Source: Clostridiales bacterium
GTDB taxonomy: Bacteria > Bacillota > Clostridia > Oscillospirales > Acutalibacteraceae
Assembly (NCBI GenBank): GCA_024690965.1
Contig: JAILOG010000001.1
Span: 124,001-188,000 of the forward strand
DNA length: 64,000 nucleotides
Reading direction: 5' to 3'
Shown here piece after piece: positions 7,322 through 16,547 of the stretch. Position numbers and translations under genes: made by a program. Every line of letters begins with the position of its first letter. Position 1 is the first letter of the stretch. Below the pieces are notes generated by a model that was given only the letters and a program-made list of their open reading frames with translations, searched no databases and had not been told where the DNA came from.

Positions 7322-9835
7322 TCAGCCGATTGTAGGTCCTAAAGAAGGAATAAGCTTTGCAAGGTATCTCTGAATAAGTGTAACGTCTGTCATAGAACCT
7401 TGACCGTCGCCGTCGCAGTCTGCATTTATTTTAGACATTGCGCCGTAAGACTCATAAGTTGAAAGCGCAGCTATAATCTTCTGAAGTGAAGTTACGTCTT
7501 CCATTTTAACCTCGCCGCTGCAGTCAACATCGCCGTAAAGCGGTTGTCCGCCGCTATTTTCAAATATAGCGTAAAGTGTAACGTTCTTCTGCGGCAATGA
7601 TGCCAAAACGCCTGTCATTCCAATGCCTGAGCCATCACGTGCGGTGTTCCATTCTTTAAATGTGCTGCCCGCAAGAACAGGTGTGGGAAGAACAACGTTC
7701 TCGCCCTTGATAGCCTGGAATGAATACATATCGTTGTAATCTACACCGTCTACCGTGATTGTAGCGCCGTTTGTGATAAGAGTAATAAACTGTGTATCAC
7801 CGTCGGAAATACGCTCTTCCGTGTTTGTGTCAACCTCTGTGTTATCTGATGTATCGCTGTCAGGTTGACCGCTTGATCTATAGTTGTTTTGACCGTCAAG
7901 TGTTTCTTCAAATCTTGAGCAAGTGTAAGTAGTATTGTTTCCGCCGAGGTTAATATCGGTATTATCCGATACGGGAAGCCACAAGGCAAGCAAACCGTTT
8001 TCATCGGCCTTTATCTGCTTGCCGGCAAAATACTCCTTGCCGCCGTAAGTTATGTGTCCCACAGGCTCATTAGGTGTGAGACCTGTAATTACGCACTGAT
8101 ATACTTTCTCTGTCTCGTTAAAGGCGTTTCTTGCAACAGCTGAAGTCGTTGGAACAGCTTGCACAAAATGAGCATAATCACCGTTTTCAACTTCGCTTTC
8201 ACCCTTTGCAACATGAACGTTACCACCGTAAATGCGAATGTCACCGTCATTCATAATATCTGTTGCGGCAACGCCGTAAGCGCCCTTAAGAGATACTATT
8301 CCGTCATATATTCTGAATACGTGAATCTCTTTCGCGGATACGCAAGCGCCTTTTTCGGCTGTTATGTCGAGCTTGCCGTCACGAACTGACAGATTAAGGT
8401 TTTCGCCTACAATGCCGCTGTTTTTAGCATTAAGCTTGATTTTAGCGTCGTTAATTTCTGTTTCCAATGAGCCGAGATCAATACAATTGTAAGCTTCAAT
8501 GCTCATCTCGCCACCCGTAAGTGTGTAAGAATTGCTTGCCTTTAAAGCAACAGTTTCTGTTTCGGAAGGAGCGTTTATTGCAAAGGTACCGGCAGTCATT
8601 TTGAAATCGTCGCACGTTACGGTGTTTTCCATATTTGCGCCGGAATGTTCTATGCTTACCTCAGCCTCTTCGCCTATCTCGAATGTGCTTACATCGCGTA
8701 TAGCGCTTGCCATTGAAGATTTTACATTCAATTTACCGCCTGTTACGCTAAGGCTGAATCTATTCGTATCTTTGATGTGATTGGGATCATCCTTGCTGTT
8801 AGATGCAATACCCCATCCGCGATACTCGTTTGTAACTCCGTCTTTTTCCTTTTCGTAGTCGCCGCCTGTAACTGAAAGTGTACCGCCCGCAATATTAATA
8901 CTACCACCGTTATATACTTTAAGCGCTGTTATCTTTGCCTGGCGCGTTTTGTTTTTATATTCTTCAGTATTTACAACTGTATTATCAATTTTATATGCCG
9001 GCAGCATATCATTATCAATTACAAGCTCACCGCCGTTTACATACACATCTTTTGCCTCTGCATGAGCGCATATAAGCTTACCGTCGTTCATCGTAACTGA
9101 ACCGCGTGTCGTTGTAATTCCCGTTGTTTGCCAATAGTCTTTTTCGTCTTCGTATAAGAAGTAGTTGTTGCTTCTGTCCTGAACAAGTGTGACTGTACCA
9201 CCGTTAAATTCAAAATCTCCTCCCATAAGTCCGCAGCCGAACAGATAGAGTATCATAAAACTGTCGTTTAACGAATTGCTGAGAGAATATAATCTTACAT
9301 TACCGTTGTCTTTTAAATTGTGTATACCGTTCATCCACGGGAATTCGTTTGTGCCTTCTTGTAAATATCTATCAAGCTTTATAATGTTTTCTCCCGAAAA
9401 ATAAATATTAACATTACACTCAGATTTGTTAACTATAAAGTCGGTAACGTCTCTTTTTAACGCCTGCACGTCTCTGAAAACGATATTAACATCACGTGTT
9501 GTACCTTCGGCGATAATTATTCGGAAGTTGCCTATGTAGGGTGCGCTGCCGCAATGTAAAGATATGTAATAATCACCGTTTACAGCCGTAAAAGGCGTAT
9601 CAAATATCGCACCAGTTACAACAATTTTATCACTTAATCTGTAGCCGGTGTTGTTAAATTCAAGATACCCCCCAAATTCATCGGTGCTTGATATGTTGAT
9701 ATCCTTTGCGCAGGTTCCCGGCGGCATTGAACCGACGGTTTGCTTACCGTTTTCCACAGCAAAAGCAGAAACGCAGCACATAAATACAAGCATCAAAGCC
9801 AAAGCTATGGAAATTATTTTTTTACTTACTTTCAT
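7322..9835 (-). CDS. Secreted beta-helix-like protein with InlB-type repeat and C-terminal dockerin
   Basis: 837 residues. Signal peptide 1-26 (cleavage after AFA). Residues about 200-560 carry repeated short beta-strand turns of the type GGxxxxxGGxLxV (MNDGKLICAHAEA, NIAGGTLSVTGG, LTGGEMSIEA, IRIYGGNVHV), typical of a right-handed beta-helix; similar helices in Clostridia bind pectin-like glycans, but no catalytic residues are recognisable. An Asp/Thr linker (655-680) is followed by an InlB/Flg_new-type repeat (about 683-760, ending VTLYAIFEN). Dockerin 767-829 with loops DVDCSGEVKMED and DCDGDGQGSMTD. GGAGGT precedes ATG 9835 at good distance. It has its own consensus promoter and a structured leader. 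Probably a carbohydrate-binding or adhesive component. Confidence 0.8.
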   Translation of the reverse strand: MKVSKKIISIALALMLVFMCCVSAFAVENGKQTVGSMPPGTCAKDINISSTDEFGGYLEFNNTGYRLSDKIVVTGAIFDTPFTAVNGDYYISLHCGSAPYIGNFRIIIAEGTTRDVNIVFRDVQALKRDVTDFIVNKSECNVNIYFSGENIIKLDRYLQEGTNEFPWMNGIHNLKDNGNVRLYSLSNSLNDSFMILYLFGCGLMGGDFEFNGGTVTLVQDRSNNYFLYEDEKDYWQTTGITTTRGSVTMNDGKLICAHAEAKDVYVNGGELVIDNDMLPAYKIDNTVVNTEEYKNKTRQAKITALKVYNGGSINIAGGTLSVTGGDYEKEKDGVTNEYRGWGIASNSKDDPNHIKDTNRFSLSVTGGKLNVKSSMASAIRDVSTFEIGEEAEVSIEHSGANMENTVTCDDFKMTAGTFAINAPSETETVALKASNSYTLTGGEMSIEAYNCIDLGSLETEINDAKIKLNAKNSGIVGENLNLSVRDGKLDITAEKGACVSAKEIHVFRIYDGIVSLKGAYGVAATDIMNDGDIRIYGGNVHVAKGESEVENGDYAHFVQAVPTTSAVARNAFNETEKVYQCVITGLTPNEPVGHITYGGKEYFAGKQIKADENGLLALWLPVSDNTDINLGGNNTTYTCSRFEETLDGQNNYRSSGQPDSDTSDNTEVDTNTEERISDGDTQFITLITNGATITVDGVDYNDMYSFQAIKGENVVLPTPVLAGSTFKEWNTARDGSGIGMTGVLASLPQKNVTLYAIFENSGGQPLYGDVDCSGEVKMEDVTSLQKIIAALSTYESYGAMSKINADCDGDGQGSMTDVTLIQRYLAKLIPSLGPTIG

Positions 9836-9947
9836 AATATTTTACCTCCGTAAATATATTTCAACTTACTGCGGTTTTCGCAGCGCAGACACGGGAGCGA
9901 TCATCGAAATATGCCGCAAACCGCAACCCTATCCAAACTAAGTTTAC
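9836..9947 (-). promoter_or_regulatory. Structured 5' leader of the beta-helix dockerin gene
   Basis: About 112 nt of leader. TGCGGTTT (mRNA sense, forward 9925-9918) can pair with AAACCGCA (9877-9870), and the latter region can instead form a local TGCG/CGCA hairpin (9870-9882). I do not recognise a known riboswitch class. Confidence 0.35.
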
Positions 9948-9953
9948 AGTGTG

Positions 9954-9982
9954 ATTATACACAATCAGCTTCAAAATGTCAA
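9954..9982 (-). promoter_or_regulatory. Promoter of the beta-helix dockerin gene
   Basis: Minus strand: -35 TTGACA (9982-9977), 17-bp spacer, -10 TATAAT (9959-9954). Near-perfect sigma-A type. Confidence 0.8.
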
Positions 9983-10129
9983 TGTGTTTTATGTGAAAAC
10001 TTATATGTTTTTAAACAAAATAATCGAATTAAATATTTACATTTGATAAAATTTAACAATTGTATTAAATATAAACTTGAAAGAAAAACGCTTATATGAT
10101 AAAATTTAGCAAAATAAGGAGTGATGACA

Positions 10130-11512
10130 ATGGCTGTAAAATCAAGAAATGTATTCATATGTGAGCAGTGCGGATACGAGTCTGTAAAATGGTACGGAAA
10201 ATGCCCGGGCTGCGGTGAATGGAACAGTATGGCAGAGCAGGTGCGCACGGTAAAAGACCAAACGGCTCCGGTAAAATCAAAGTCCTTAAACGGTGTTAAG
10301 TCTATTTCGATAAACAACATTGACACTTTGGATGAACATAGATATTCAACAGGGATAAACGAGCTTGACCGCGTTCTCGGCGGCGGAATAGTAAAGGGCT
10401 CGTTGGTGCTTATCGGCGGCGACCCCGGTATAGGAAAATCCACACTTTTGCTGCAAATGTGCGGCAATATGGCAAACGGTATGAACATACTCTACGTATC
10501 GGGAGAAGAATCCGCACGTCAATTAAAGCTCCGCGCTTCAAGGCTTGGTGTTGAAAGCGACAGTCTTTTTGTTTTCACAGAAACGGACGCAGAGGCTGTA
10601 TACGACAGGATATCATCGGAAAAGCCCGACCTCGTAGTCATCGACTCCATACAAACAATGTCTTTAAGCCAAATAAGCTCCTCACCGGGCAGCATTACTC
10701 AGGTGCGCGAATGTACAAGCCTTTTTATGCGCTGCGCAAAAAGCCTTGATATTCCGATAATGATAGTAAGCCACGTAAACAAAGACGGCGCGATAGCAGG
10801 TCCGAAAGTGCTTGAACACATTGTGGACGCAGTACTTTATTTTGAAGGCGACAGGCAGATGACCTACAGAATTTTGCGTGCAATAAAAAACCGCTTTGGC
10901 TCAACTAATGAAATAGGCGTTTTTGAAATGGTGAACAAAGGCCTTCGGGAGGTTGAAAATCCCTCACTAATGCTTATTGCGGGCAGACCGAAAAACGTAT
11001 CGGGAACGTGTGTTACATCGGTTATGGAGGGAACACGACCCATTTTGGCTGAAATTCAGGGCTTGGCGGCAGGCACCGGCTTCGGCACGCCAAGAAGAAT
11101 GTGCACCGGCTTTGATTATAACAGAATGGCAATGATTATAGCCGTTTTGGAAAAACGCGCGGGCTTTTATTTTTCAAACGCAGACGCTTATGTAAATGTG
11201 GTAGGCGGATTACGCCTTGACGAGCCAAGCGTTGATCTGGCTGTCGCTGTATCGCTTATAAGCAGCCTTAAAGACGTGCCTGTGCCCGAAAATGTTATAG
11301 TTTTCGGCGAAGTTGGTCTTGCGGGAGAAATAAGAAGTGTGTCTCACGCAGAGGAGCGTGTTGTAGAGGCGGCGCGACTGGGCTTTACAAAATGCGTTTT
11401 GCCTATGCACAACTACCGCAATCTCAAAAAATCGCCGAGCGAGCTGGGCGGCATTGAGCTTGTTGGGGTAAGCAACATAAGAGAGGCTTATCTCTCGATA
11501 ACAAGGCAATAA
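10130..11512 (+). CDS. radA: DNA repair protein RadA (Sms)
   Basis: A RecA-like, DnaB-related motor for branch migration during recombinational repair. 460 residues. N-terminal zinc finger CEQC...CPGC at 10-28, Walker A GGDPGIGKST near 97, Walker B DLVVIDS near 170, the diagnostic KNRFG motif near 255 and a C-terminal Lon-protease-like domain. I choose ATG 10130, 8 nt after AAGGAG; GTG 10121 and ATG 10124 overlap or crowd that site. It is flanked by dockerin genes and is apparently a single-gene unit on the plus strand. Confidence 0.97.
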   Translation: MAVKSRNVFICEQCGYESVKWYGKCPGCGEWNSMAEQVRTVKDQTAPVKSKSLNGVKSISINNIDTLDEHRYSTGINELDRVLGGGIVKGSLVLIGGDPGIGKSTLLLQMCGNMANGMNILYVSGEESARQLKLRASRLGVESDSLFVFTETDAEAVYDRISSEKPDLVVIDSIQTMSLSQISSSPGSITQVRECTSLFMRCAKSLDIPIMIVSHVNKDGAIAGPKVLEHIVDAVLYFEGDRQMTYRILRAIKNRFGSTNEIGVFEMVNKGLREVENPSLMLIAGRPKNVSGTCVTSVMEGTRPILAEIQGLAAGTGFGTPRRMCTGFDYNRMAMIIAVLEKRAGFYFSNADAYVNVVGGLRLDEPSVDLAVAVSLISSLKDVPVPENVIVFGEVGLAGEIRSVSHAEERVVEAARLGFTKCVLPMHNYRNLKKSPSELGGIELVGVSNIREAYLSITRQ

Positions 11513-11595
11513 CAAAGAAGATAAAAATTTTGTCTGAAACGGTCCTCATAGAGTGTTTATACTATGTAGGTAAATAAAACCAAGGAGGAATTACT

Positions 11596-12609
11596 ATGAA
11601 AAAACGAATTGTATCATTGATGTGCGCTGTATTGGTCTTTCTGCCTATGCTGTTATCTGCAAACGCGCTTGAAAGCAAAGATGACTTTTCAGATCTGTTT
11701 TTCGTGCTTATGAAAGATTACACAGATGTAAACGAACTTCACGAAGGTCTCAGCCCGGAAACGTACAATTTACTTGGGACGACAACAAACGGGTTTCACA
11801 TAGCATACTGTGAATATTATCTTGAAGATGTTTTTGTCACCTGTTACAGTCCCAAAGGCGGCGATAATACTTATATTGCAGGCTCAAACTTTATTGAGAC
11901 GTCCGACTATGTCATAGTAGGCGGTCCTCATAAAGACACACCGTCTCGATTCGCCGTTTATTGTTTTAACGAAAACAAATGCTTCACCCTTGAGGACGCT
12001 GTAAAGGAAAAAGATATACCTTTCGGCGAAGTGGCGGACATCGTGAACAAACACGGCTGCGCGTATATATACGATAAGAGCACCGATATAACTGAAGCGT
12101 TAGATAAATCAGATATTTTCGCAAGCGGCTTACTTGATGCAAGGTTTTGCCAATATACCCACAGTAACGAAAGCTATTGCAGCATTTACGGTAAATATGA
12201 CAAATACTATCTTTTCTACGGATCTAACGGCACTGCTTCATGTGAATTTACATCGGAAATTATAGAAGACTTTGTTGTCATAGCCCCTGAAATAGAATCT
12301 CCTTATGATTTAGGTAAATACGTTTTTGACGGAGATAATATTTACACGCTTAAAGAGGCGTCTGAAAAAAGCCTATTCAAAATGAATGATGTCAAAGATT
12401 TAATCCCCAACATATATTTATGGGGGGATGTAAATGAAGACAATACAGTTGATATGGAAGATGTTGTATATATGCAGAAGGTTATGGCGAGACTGATAAT
12501 TTATCCTACAGACTACTTCTACTATGTAGCCAACGCAGACAGCAATTACTGTTTTGATATGTACGATATCGTGCTTGTTCAGCGCAAGATAGCAAAACTG
12601 TGCAAATAA
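11596..12609 (+). CDS. Small secreted dockerin protein with two copies of an unnamed ~90-residue module
   Basis: 337 residues. Signal peptide 1-24 (ends SANA). Two related modules follow, about 70-155 and 190-272: each begins with a YC..Y strand pair and ends in a motif of the form FxxDxxxYTLKEAxExxxFxxxDVxDLI (first copy CFTLEDAVKEKDIPFGEVADI). The same module occurs at 55380-55973 and probably at residues 310-385 of the 24879-26399 protein. C-terminal dockerin 275-335 with loops DVNEDNTVDMED and DSNYCFDMYD, the second less regular. AAGGAGG precedes ATG 11596. Function unknown; export and cohesin docking are predicted. Confidence 0.8.
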   Translation: MKKRIVSLMCAVLVFLPMLLSANALESKDDFSDLFFVLMKDYTDVNELHEGLSPETYNLLGTTTNGFHIAYCEYYLEDVFVTCYSPKGGDNTYIAGSNFIETSDYVIVGGPHKDTPSRFAVYCFNENKCFTLEDAVKEKDIPFGEVADIVNKHGCAYIYDKSTDITEALDKSDIFASGLLDARFCQYTHSNESYCSIYGKYDKYYLFYGSNGTASCEFTSEIIEDFVVIAPEIESPYDLGKYVFDGDNIYTLKEASEKSLFKMNDVKDLIPNIYLWGDVNEDNTVDMEDVVYMQKVMARLIIYPTDYFYYVANADSNYCFDMYDIVLVQRKIAKLCK

Positions 12610-12633
12610 AACTAAATACGATATAATAAGTAA

Positions 12634-12675
12634 TGCCCCGTGCGGCTTTTAAACACAGCCGCACGGGGCAAGTTT
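12634..12675. terminator. Strong bidirectional terminator
   Basis: A perfect 13-bp GC-rich stem: GCCCCGTGCGGCT (12634-12646) with its complement at 12657-12669, then AGTTTTATTTTT; A-rich on the other side. It separates the dockerin gene (+) from the VanZ-like gene (-). Confidence 0.9.
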
Positions 12676-12680
12676 TATTT

Positions 12681-13154
12681 TTAACTTTTATTTTTTCGGG
12701 GTTTTATCTTTTTTGAAATGTATGCGCAAAACGCAAAAAACAGAAGTCCTGCCGCCGCTCCGGATAAGTCGAGCCAAACGTCGCTTACCTGCGCGCTTCT
12801 GCCGGGCGAAAAAAACTGAATAGATTCATCTGTAAGAGCCGTAAGAACAAATGTCAGAAAAGCTATCGGCAAATTTGAAAGCAATCTTTTTCTGTAAGAG
12901 CAATAGGTTGCGCTTATCATAAAGCCGTATGCGCAATACTCGCAGAAATGCGCCGCCTTGCGTATAAGGTTATCCGCAAACACGAGCTCAATTCCGAAAA
13001 AGTCGGCTATTCTTTGCAGAAAGCCCGTAACATCTCCGCTTTCCTGTGCCGAGGTCTCGGCGGGCATTGCGGAATGTCCAAATATGAAGATTAGCAAGCC
13101 TGCTGTTATCACGGTTAAAATAATTGATTTCTTCGTTACAGTGTTTTTTCTCAT
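12681..13154 (-). CDS. VanZ-like membrane protein
   Basis: 157 residues with about four membrane spans. It holds the VanZ-family features: an early helix ending in IFGHSAMPA, a conserved RKAAHFCEYCAYGF segment, and TDESIQFFSPGRSAQVSDVWLDLSGAAAG. VanZ itself gives low-level teicoplanin resistance; most homologues have no proven role, perhaps in cell-envelope physiology. ATG 13154 lies 8 nt after AAAGGTG; the GTG at 13163 is part of that ribosome site. The gene is last in a run with tsaD, 12 bp away. Confidence 0.85.
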   Translation of the reverse strand: MRKNTVTKKSIILTVITAGLLIFIFGHSAMPAETSAQESGDVTGFLQRIADFFGIELVFADNLIRKAAHFCEYCAYGFMISATYCSYRKRLLSNLPIAFLTFVLTALTDESIQFFSPGRSAQVSDVWLDLSGAAAGLLFFAFCAYISKKIKPRKNKS

Positions 13155-13166
13155 AAAACACACCTT

Positions 13167-14174
13167 TTAAAGTTCTATTGACATTGTGGCGTAGGCGTTA
13201 AGCTCTGAAGACGCCGTGTTTCCGCTTGAATATTCATAATATCCCTGAGAGCCGACCATCGCGGCATTGTCACCGCACAAGGCTCTTTCGGGCATATAAA
13301 GCTCATAGCCTTTTTTTGCGCAAATACTGCTTAATTCCTGCCGTAAAAGTCTGTTTGCGGAAACACCGCCGGCTATTACAAGCTTTTTGCAATTATGAGC
13401 TTCGCAGGCTCTTATAAAATTGTCCGTAAGGCAACCTACCACCGCTTTTCTGAAGCTTGCCGACAGATCGGCAACAGGCAGCTCCTCACCCTTTTGAGAA
13501 GCGTTGTGTATAAGATTTATAACTGCTGTTTTGAGGCCCGAAAAGCTGAAATCATATTCACTTCCGCTTACATGAGGATGCGGCAATGAAAAAGCGTTTG
13601 GGTTGCCGCTTTCGGCAACCTTATCAAGATGCACCCCACCGGGGTAAGGCATACCCATCGCGCGGGCAGCTTTGTCAAATGCTTCGCCTGCCGCGTCGTC
13701 ACGGGTCTTGCCTATTATCGTCATTTTTGTGTAATCATCCACCTTGACAATGTGGCTGTGACCGCCGGAAACCACGAGACACATAAACGGGGGCTTAAGT
13801 TCGGGATTTGATATATAGTTTGCCGCAATGTGTGAGCGCAAATGATGCGTTGGCACAAGCGGTTTATTTTTCGCAAGCGCCAAACCTTTCGCGAAATTAA
13901 CGCCGACAAGAAGCGCGCCTATAAGCCCCGGGGCATATGTAACAGCTATCGCGTCTATATCGTCAAGCGAACATTCGGCTTTTAACAAAGCCTCCTCCAC
14001 AACGCCGCAGATTGCCTCGGTGTGGCGGCGCGAAGCTATTTCAGGCACAACTCCGCCGTACAGCTTATGCTCGTCCATTTGGGTGGCTATTATATTTGAC
14101 AACACATATCTGCCGTCTTTTACTACCGCGGCTGCTGTTTCGTCGCATGAGCTTTCTATTGCCAATATAAGCAT
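13167..14174 (-). CDS. tsaD: tRNA N6-adenosine threonylcarbamoyltransferase TsaD
   Basis: Transfers the threonylcarbamoyl group to A37 of ANN-decoding tRNAs (t6A), working with TsaB and TsaE. 335 residues, standard length. Kae1/Qri7 signatures: ESSCDETAAAV at the N-terminus, metal-binding HTEAI and HLRSH histidines, the glycine-rich GHSHIV and GAAGEAFDKAA-type motifs, and the C-terminal CGDNAAMVG. AGGAGAT precedes the ATG. It follows rimI by 15 bp, a common order in Firmicutes, though tsaB and tsaE are not in this window. Confidence 0.97.
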   Translation of the reverse strand: MLILAIESSCDETAAAVVKDGRYVLSNIIATQMDEHKLYGGVVPEIASRRHTEAICGVVEEALLKAECSLDDIDAIAVTYAPGLIGALLVGVNFAKGLALAKNKPLVPTHHLRSHIAANYISNPELKPPFMCLVVSGGHSHIVKVDDYTKMTIIGKTRDDAAGEAFDKAARAMGMPYPGGVHLDKVAESGNPNAFSLPHPHVSGSEYDFSFSGLKTAVINLIHNASQKGEELPVADLSASFRKAVVGCLTDNFIRACEAHNCKKLVIAGGVSANRLLRQELSSICAKKGYELYMPERALCGDNAAMVGSQGYYEYSSGNTASSELNAYATMSIEL

Positions 14175-14189
14175 AAAATTTATCTCCTG

Positions 14190-14642
14190 TTATCTTTTGA
14201 AATACAACGTCATTATATCTGCATCCTCTGTGGGGTGAGTGTAAAAATTCTTTCTTAAACCCGCTTTTTCAAAACCGAGTTTTCGGTATAGGCTTATTGC
14301 CGCCGTGTTGCTTTGGCGCACCTCAAGCGTAACAAAAGCGAATGAATTATCACGGCAATAATCGCGCAGGGCTTTTACAAGCCTTTCTCCTATCCCCTGT
14401 CTGCGATAATGGGGGTGAACGCATACGTTGATTACATAAACTTCATCAAGCACTGTGTCGGCATTTATATATCCCACAACTTTACCGTTTTCGCAAACGC
14501 AGCAGAAAAAAACGGAATTACCGTTTAAATCATTTAAAAGTGACTGCTCACTTTGCGGATGCTCAAAACAAAGCTTTTCGATCTCATAAATACCGTGTAT
14601 ATGTTCTTTTTGGGGAATTATCATCTTAAAACTTTTATTCAT
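14190..14642 (-). CDS. rimI: Ribosomal protein S18-alanine N-acetyltransferase RimI
   Basis: GNAT-fold acetyltransferase, 150 residues. The acetyl-CoA pyrophosphate loop RRQGIGERLV lies near 80, preceded by VINVCVHPHY and followed by LEVRQSNTAAISLYRKLGF, all typical of RimI. Its best-known substrate is the N-terminal alanine of S18, whose gene rpsR is also in this window at 47374. I place the start at ATG 14642, one base after the alr stop codon (TGATATG), which implies translational coupling; no independent ribosome site is visible. Other GNAT substrates cannot be excluded. Confidence 0.88.
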   Translation of the reverse strand: MNKSFKMIIPQKEHIHGIYEIEKLCFEHPQSEQSLLNDLNGNSVFFCCVCENGKVVGYINADTVLDEVYVINVCVHPHYRRQGIGERLVKALRDYCRDNSFAFVTLEVRQSNTAAISLYRKLGFEKAGLRKNFYTHPTEDADIMTLYFKR

Positions 14643-14643
14643 A

Positions 14644-15819
14644 TCACAAGTTCTGCAAAAGTCCCGTTGTTTCACATATTTTTCCGTCTTTTATATATAC
14701 TCTGGGTACACGCTTACCGACAAGGCAAACTATCTCGTAATTTATTGTGCCGCACAGCTTTGCAAGATCATCGCAGGAAACTACATCATCGCCGAAAACC
14801 GTAACGGTATCCCCCCGTTTAACGTTTGGTATATCCGTTATATCAGCCATAAGCTGGTCCATACAAACTCTGCCTGCTATAAGTGCTTTTTTGCCGTTTA
14901 CGGAAATGTATCCCCGGTTACCCAAAAGCCTGTTGTATCCGTCGGCGTAGCCTATCGGTACTGTTGCCAGAACAGTGGACTTGTCTGTGGTATATGTACA
15001 GCCGTAACTTACGTTTGTATTGCGCGGCACTTCTTTTATGTGAGATACAACAGCTTTTACTTTCATTGCCGGGCGCAGATCAAGCTTGTTCCTTACATTG
15101 GGTGAAGCCAGCCCGTAAAGTATTATGCCTGCCCTTACCATATCCATATGCGCCTGAGGATAATCGGCTATGGCGGCGCTGTTTGCGCAGTGGCGATATG
15201 TGAATTTTATACCGTTGTTTTCAAGCTTGCTTGATAAGTAATTGAAGCATTCAAGCTGTTTTTGTGTATATTCCTCTCCGCTTTCGCCATCGTCAGCAAG
15301 AGCAAAATGAGTAAACAGCCCTTCGGGTATCAGATTATCCATTGAGCAGATTTTCACAGCTTCAACGAAAGATTCATCTGCCTGCTCTTTGTTTTGACAA
15401 AGCAAGCCAATTCTTGTCATACCCGTATCAAGCTTTAAGTGGATCTTTATATCAACTCCGCATTTAACTGCCTGCTCAGAAAGCGCGAGTGCATAATCAA
15501 AAGAAAACACTGCCTGGGAAATATTATTCTCGCTGAGTGATTTCACCTCACATTCGGGGGTATAGCCAAGGATAAGGATCGGAAGGGTTATGTCGTTGTT
15601 TCTCAACTGCAAAGCTTCCTCTAAATTGCTTACGGCAAAAAAATCGGCGCCGAGTTTTTCATATTCTTTCGCGAGCATAACAGCGCCATGTCCGTATGCG
15701 TCTGCTTTTATAACGCACATAAGCTTGCTGTTACCTATTCGTGATCTTATTTGTTTATAATTATGCTTTATGGCGTCAAGGTCTATCTCTGCCCAAGCTC
15801 TTTTCAAAAAAACGCTCAT
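14644..15819 (-). CDS. alr: Alanine racemase
   Basis: PLP enzyme making D-alanine for peptidoglycan. 391 residues. N-terminal RAWAEIDLDAIKHNY, the PLP lysine in VIKADAYGHG near residue 39, the catalytic tyrosine in NVSYGCTYTT near 270, and RVCMDQLMADIT near 315 are all present. The ATG at 15819 fits the family N-terminus; an in-frame TTG at 15864 overlaps the mtnN stop and has no ribosome site. The AAAAGGAG ribosome site is separated from the ATG by a hairpin. The gene is co-linear with mtnN upstream and rimI downstream. Confidence 0.96.
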   Translation of the reverse strand: MSVFLKRAWAEIDLDAIKHNYKQIRSRIGNSKLMCVIKADAYGHGAVMLAKEYEKLGADFFAVSNLEEALQLRNNDITLPILILGYTPECEVKSLSENNISQAVFSFDYALALSEQAVKCGVDIKIHLKLDTGMTRIGLLCQNKEQADESFVEAVKICSMDNLIPEGLFTHFALADDGESGEEYTQKQLECFNYLSSKLENNGIKFTYRHCANSAAIADYPQAHMDMVRAGIILYGLASPNVRNKLDLRPAMKVKAVVSHIKEVPRNTNVSYGCTYTTDKSTVLATVPIGYADGYNRLLGNRGYISVNGKKALIAGRVCMDQLMADITDIPNVKRGDTVTVFGDDVVSCDDLAKLCGTINYEIVCLVGKRVPRVYIKDGKICETTGLLQNL

Positions 15820-15857
15820 ATCGGTCGCGGCAAATATTGTGCCGCTATTCTCCTTTT
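15817..15857 (-). promoter_or_regulatory. Ribosome site split from start codon by a hairpin (alr)
   Basis: Minus strand: AAAAGGAG (15857-15850), then AATA, then a stem GCGGC/GCCGC (15845-15841 with 15831-15827, 9-nt loop), then GACCGAT and ATG 15819. Linear distance 30 nt; with the 19-nt hairpin looped out it is 11 nt. No alternative start in the gap. Confidence 0.65.
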
Positions 15858-15860
15858 GTG

Positions 15861-16547
15861 TCAATGTTTATCTATATATTCAAGTACAACCTCTACCGCC
15901 TTTTGCGCGGACTCGCTCAAAAATCTTGTATAATCGTCCACCGAGCCGCCGTCAGCTGTGTCGCTTATGGCTCTTACAACTGCACAGGAGGTGTTGTTTA
16001 AATAGCAAACGTGATTTATGCTTCCGCTTTCCATATCGCAGGCAAGCGCGTTGAATTTTTCTTTCAGCATATTTTTAGTTGATTTATCGTTTAAAAATCT
16101 GTCAGCGCAGGCTAACGTGCCGTAAAACGTATTAATTCCTTTTTCTTTTGCATATTCCGCAATTTCTCTTGACGCGCTTCCTAAACACGGAATATGTACA
16201 ATATCAAGCCCAGATATTAACCCAAGCGGATCACCGAAAGCGGTGGTGTCCATATCATATTGCACCGTGTCTTTTGCAACAACAACATCACCGGGGTGCA
16301 ACTCAGAACTTACCGCGCCGGCTACACCTGTATTAATTATAACATCGGGAGAAAACTTTAATATCATTGTCTGCGTGCAAACTGCCGCAAAAACCTTGCC
16401 TATTCCGCATTTCGCAACTACAACGCTTTTGCCGTTGATCTTTCCGCTTGCAAACTCGATTCCGCCCCAGAGCGAGATCATTTTATCTTCTATGAGCGAT
16501 TTCAGCTTGTCAACTTCTACACTCATCGCGCCTATTATTCCTATCAT
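15861..16547 (-). CDS. mtnN: 5'-methylthioadenosine/S-adenosylhomocysteine nucleosidase
   Basis: Cleaves adenine from S-adenosylhomocysteine and methylthioadenosine; with LuxS directly upstream it forms the SAH-to-homocysteine detoxification route that also yields the AI-2 precursor. 228 residues. N-terminal MIGIIGAMSVEVDKLK, VVAKCGIGKVFAA, TGVAGAV, and the active-site region CDMESGSINHVCYL with SDTADG near the C-terminus match the Pfs/MtnN family. The catalytic Glu in IGAMSVEVD and the Asp in ISDTADG are visible. ATG 16547 is preferred over an in-frame TTG at 16556. Its strong ribosome site lies behind a hairpin. Confidence 0.95.
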   Translation of the reverse strand: MIGIIGAMSVEVDKLKSLIEDKMISLWGGIEFASGKINGKSVVVAKCGIGKVFAAVCTQTMILKFSPDVIINTGVAGAVSSELHPGDVVVAKDTVQYDMDTTAFGDPLGLISGLDIVHIPCLGSASREIAEYAKEKGINTFYGTLACADRFLNDKSTKNMLKEKFNALACDMESGSINHVCYLNNTSCAVVRAISDTADGGSVDDYTRFLSESAQKAVEVVLEYIDKH

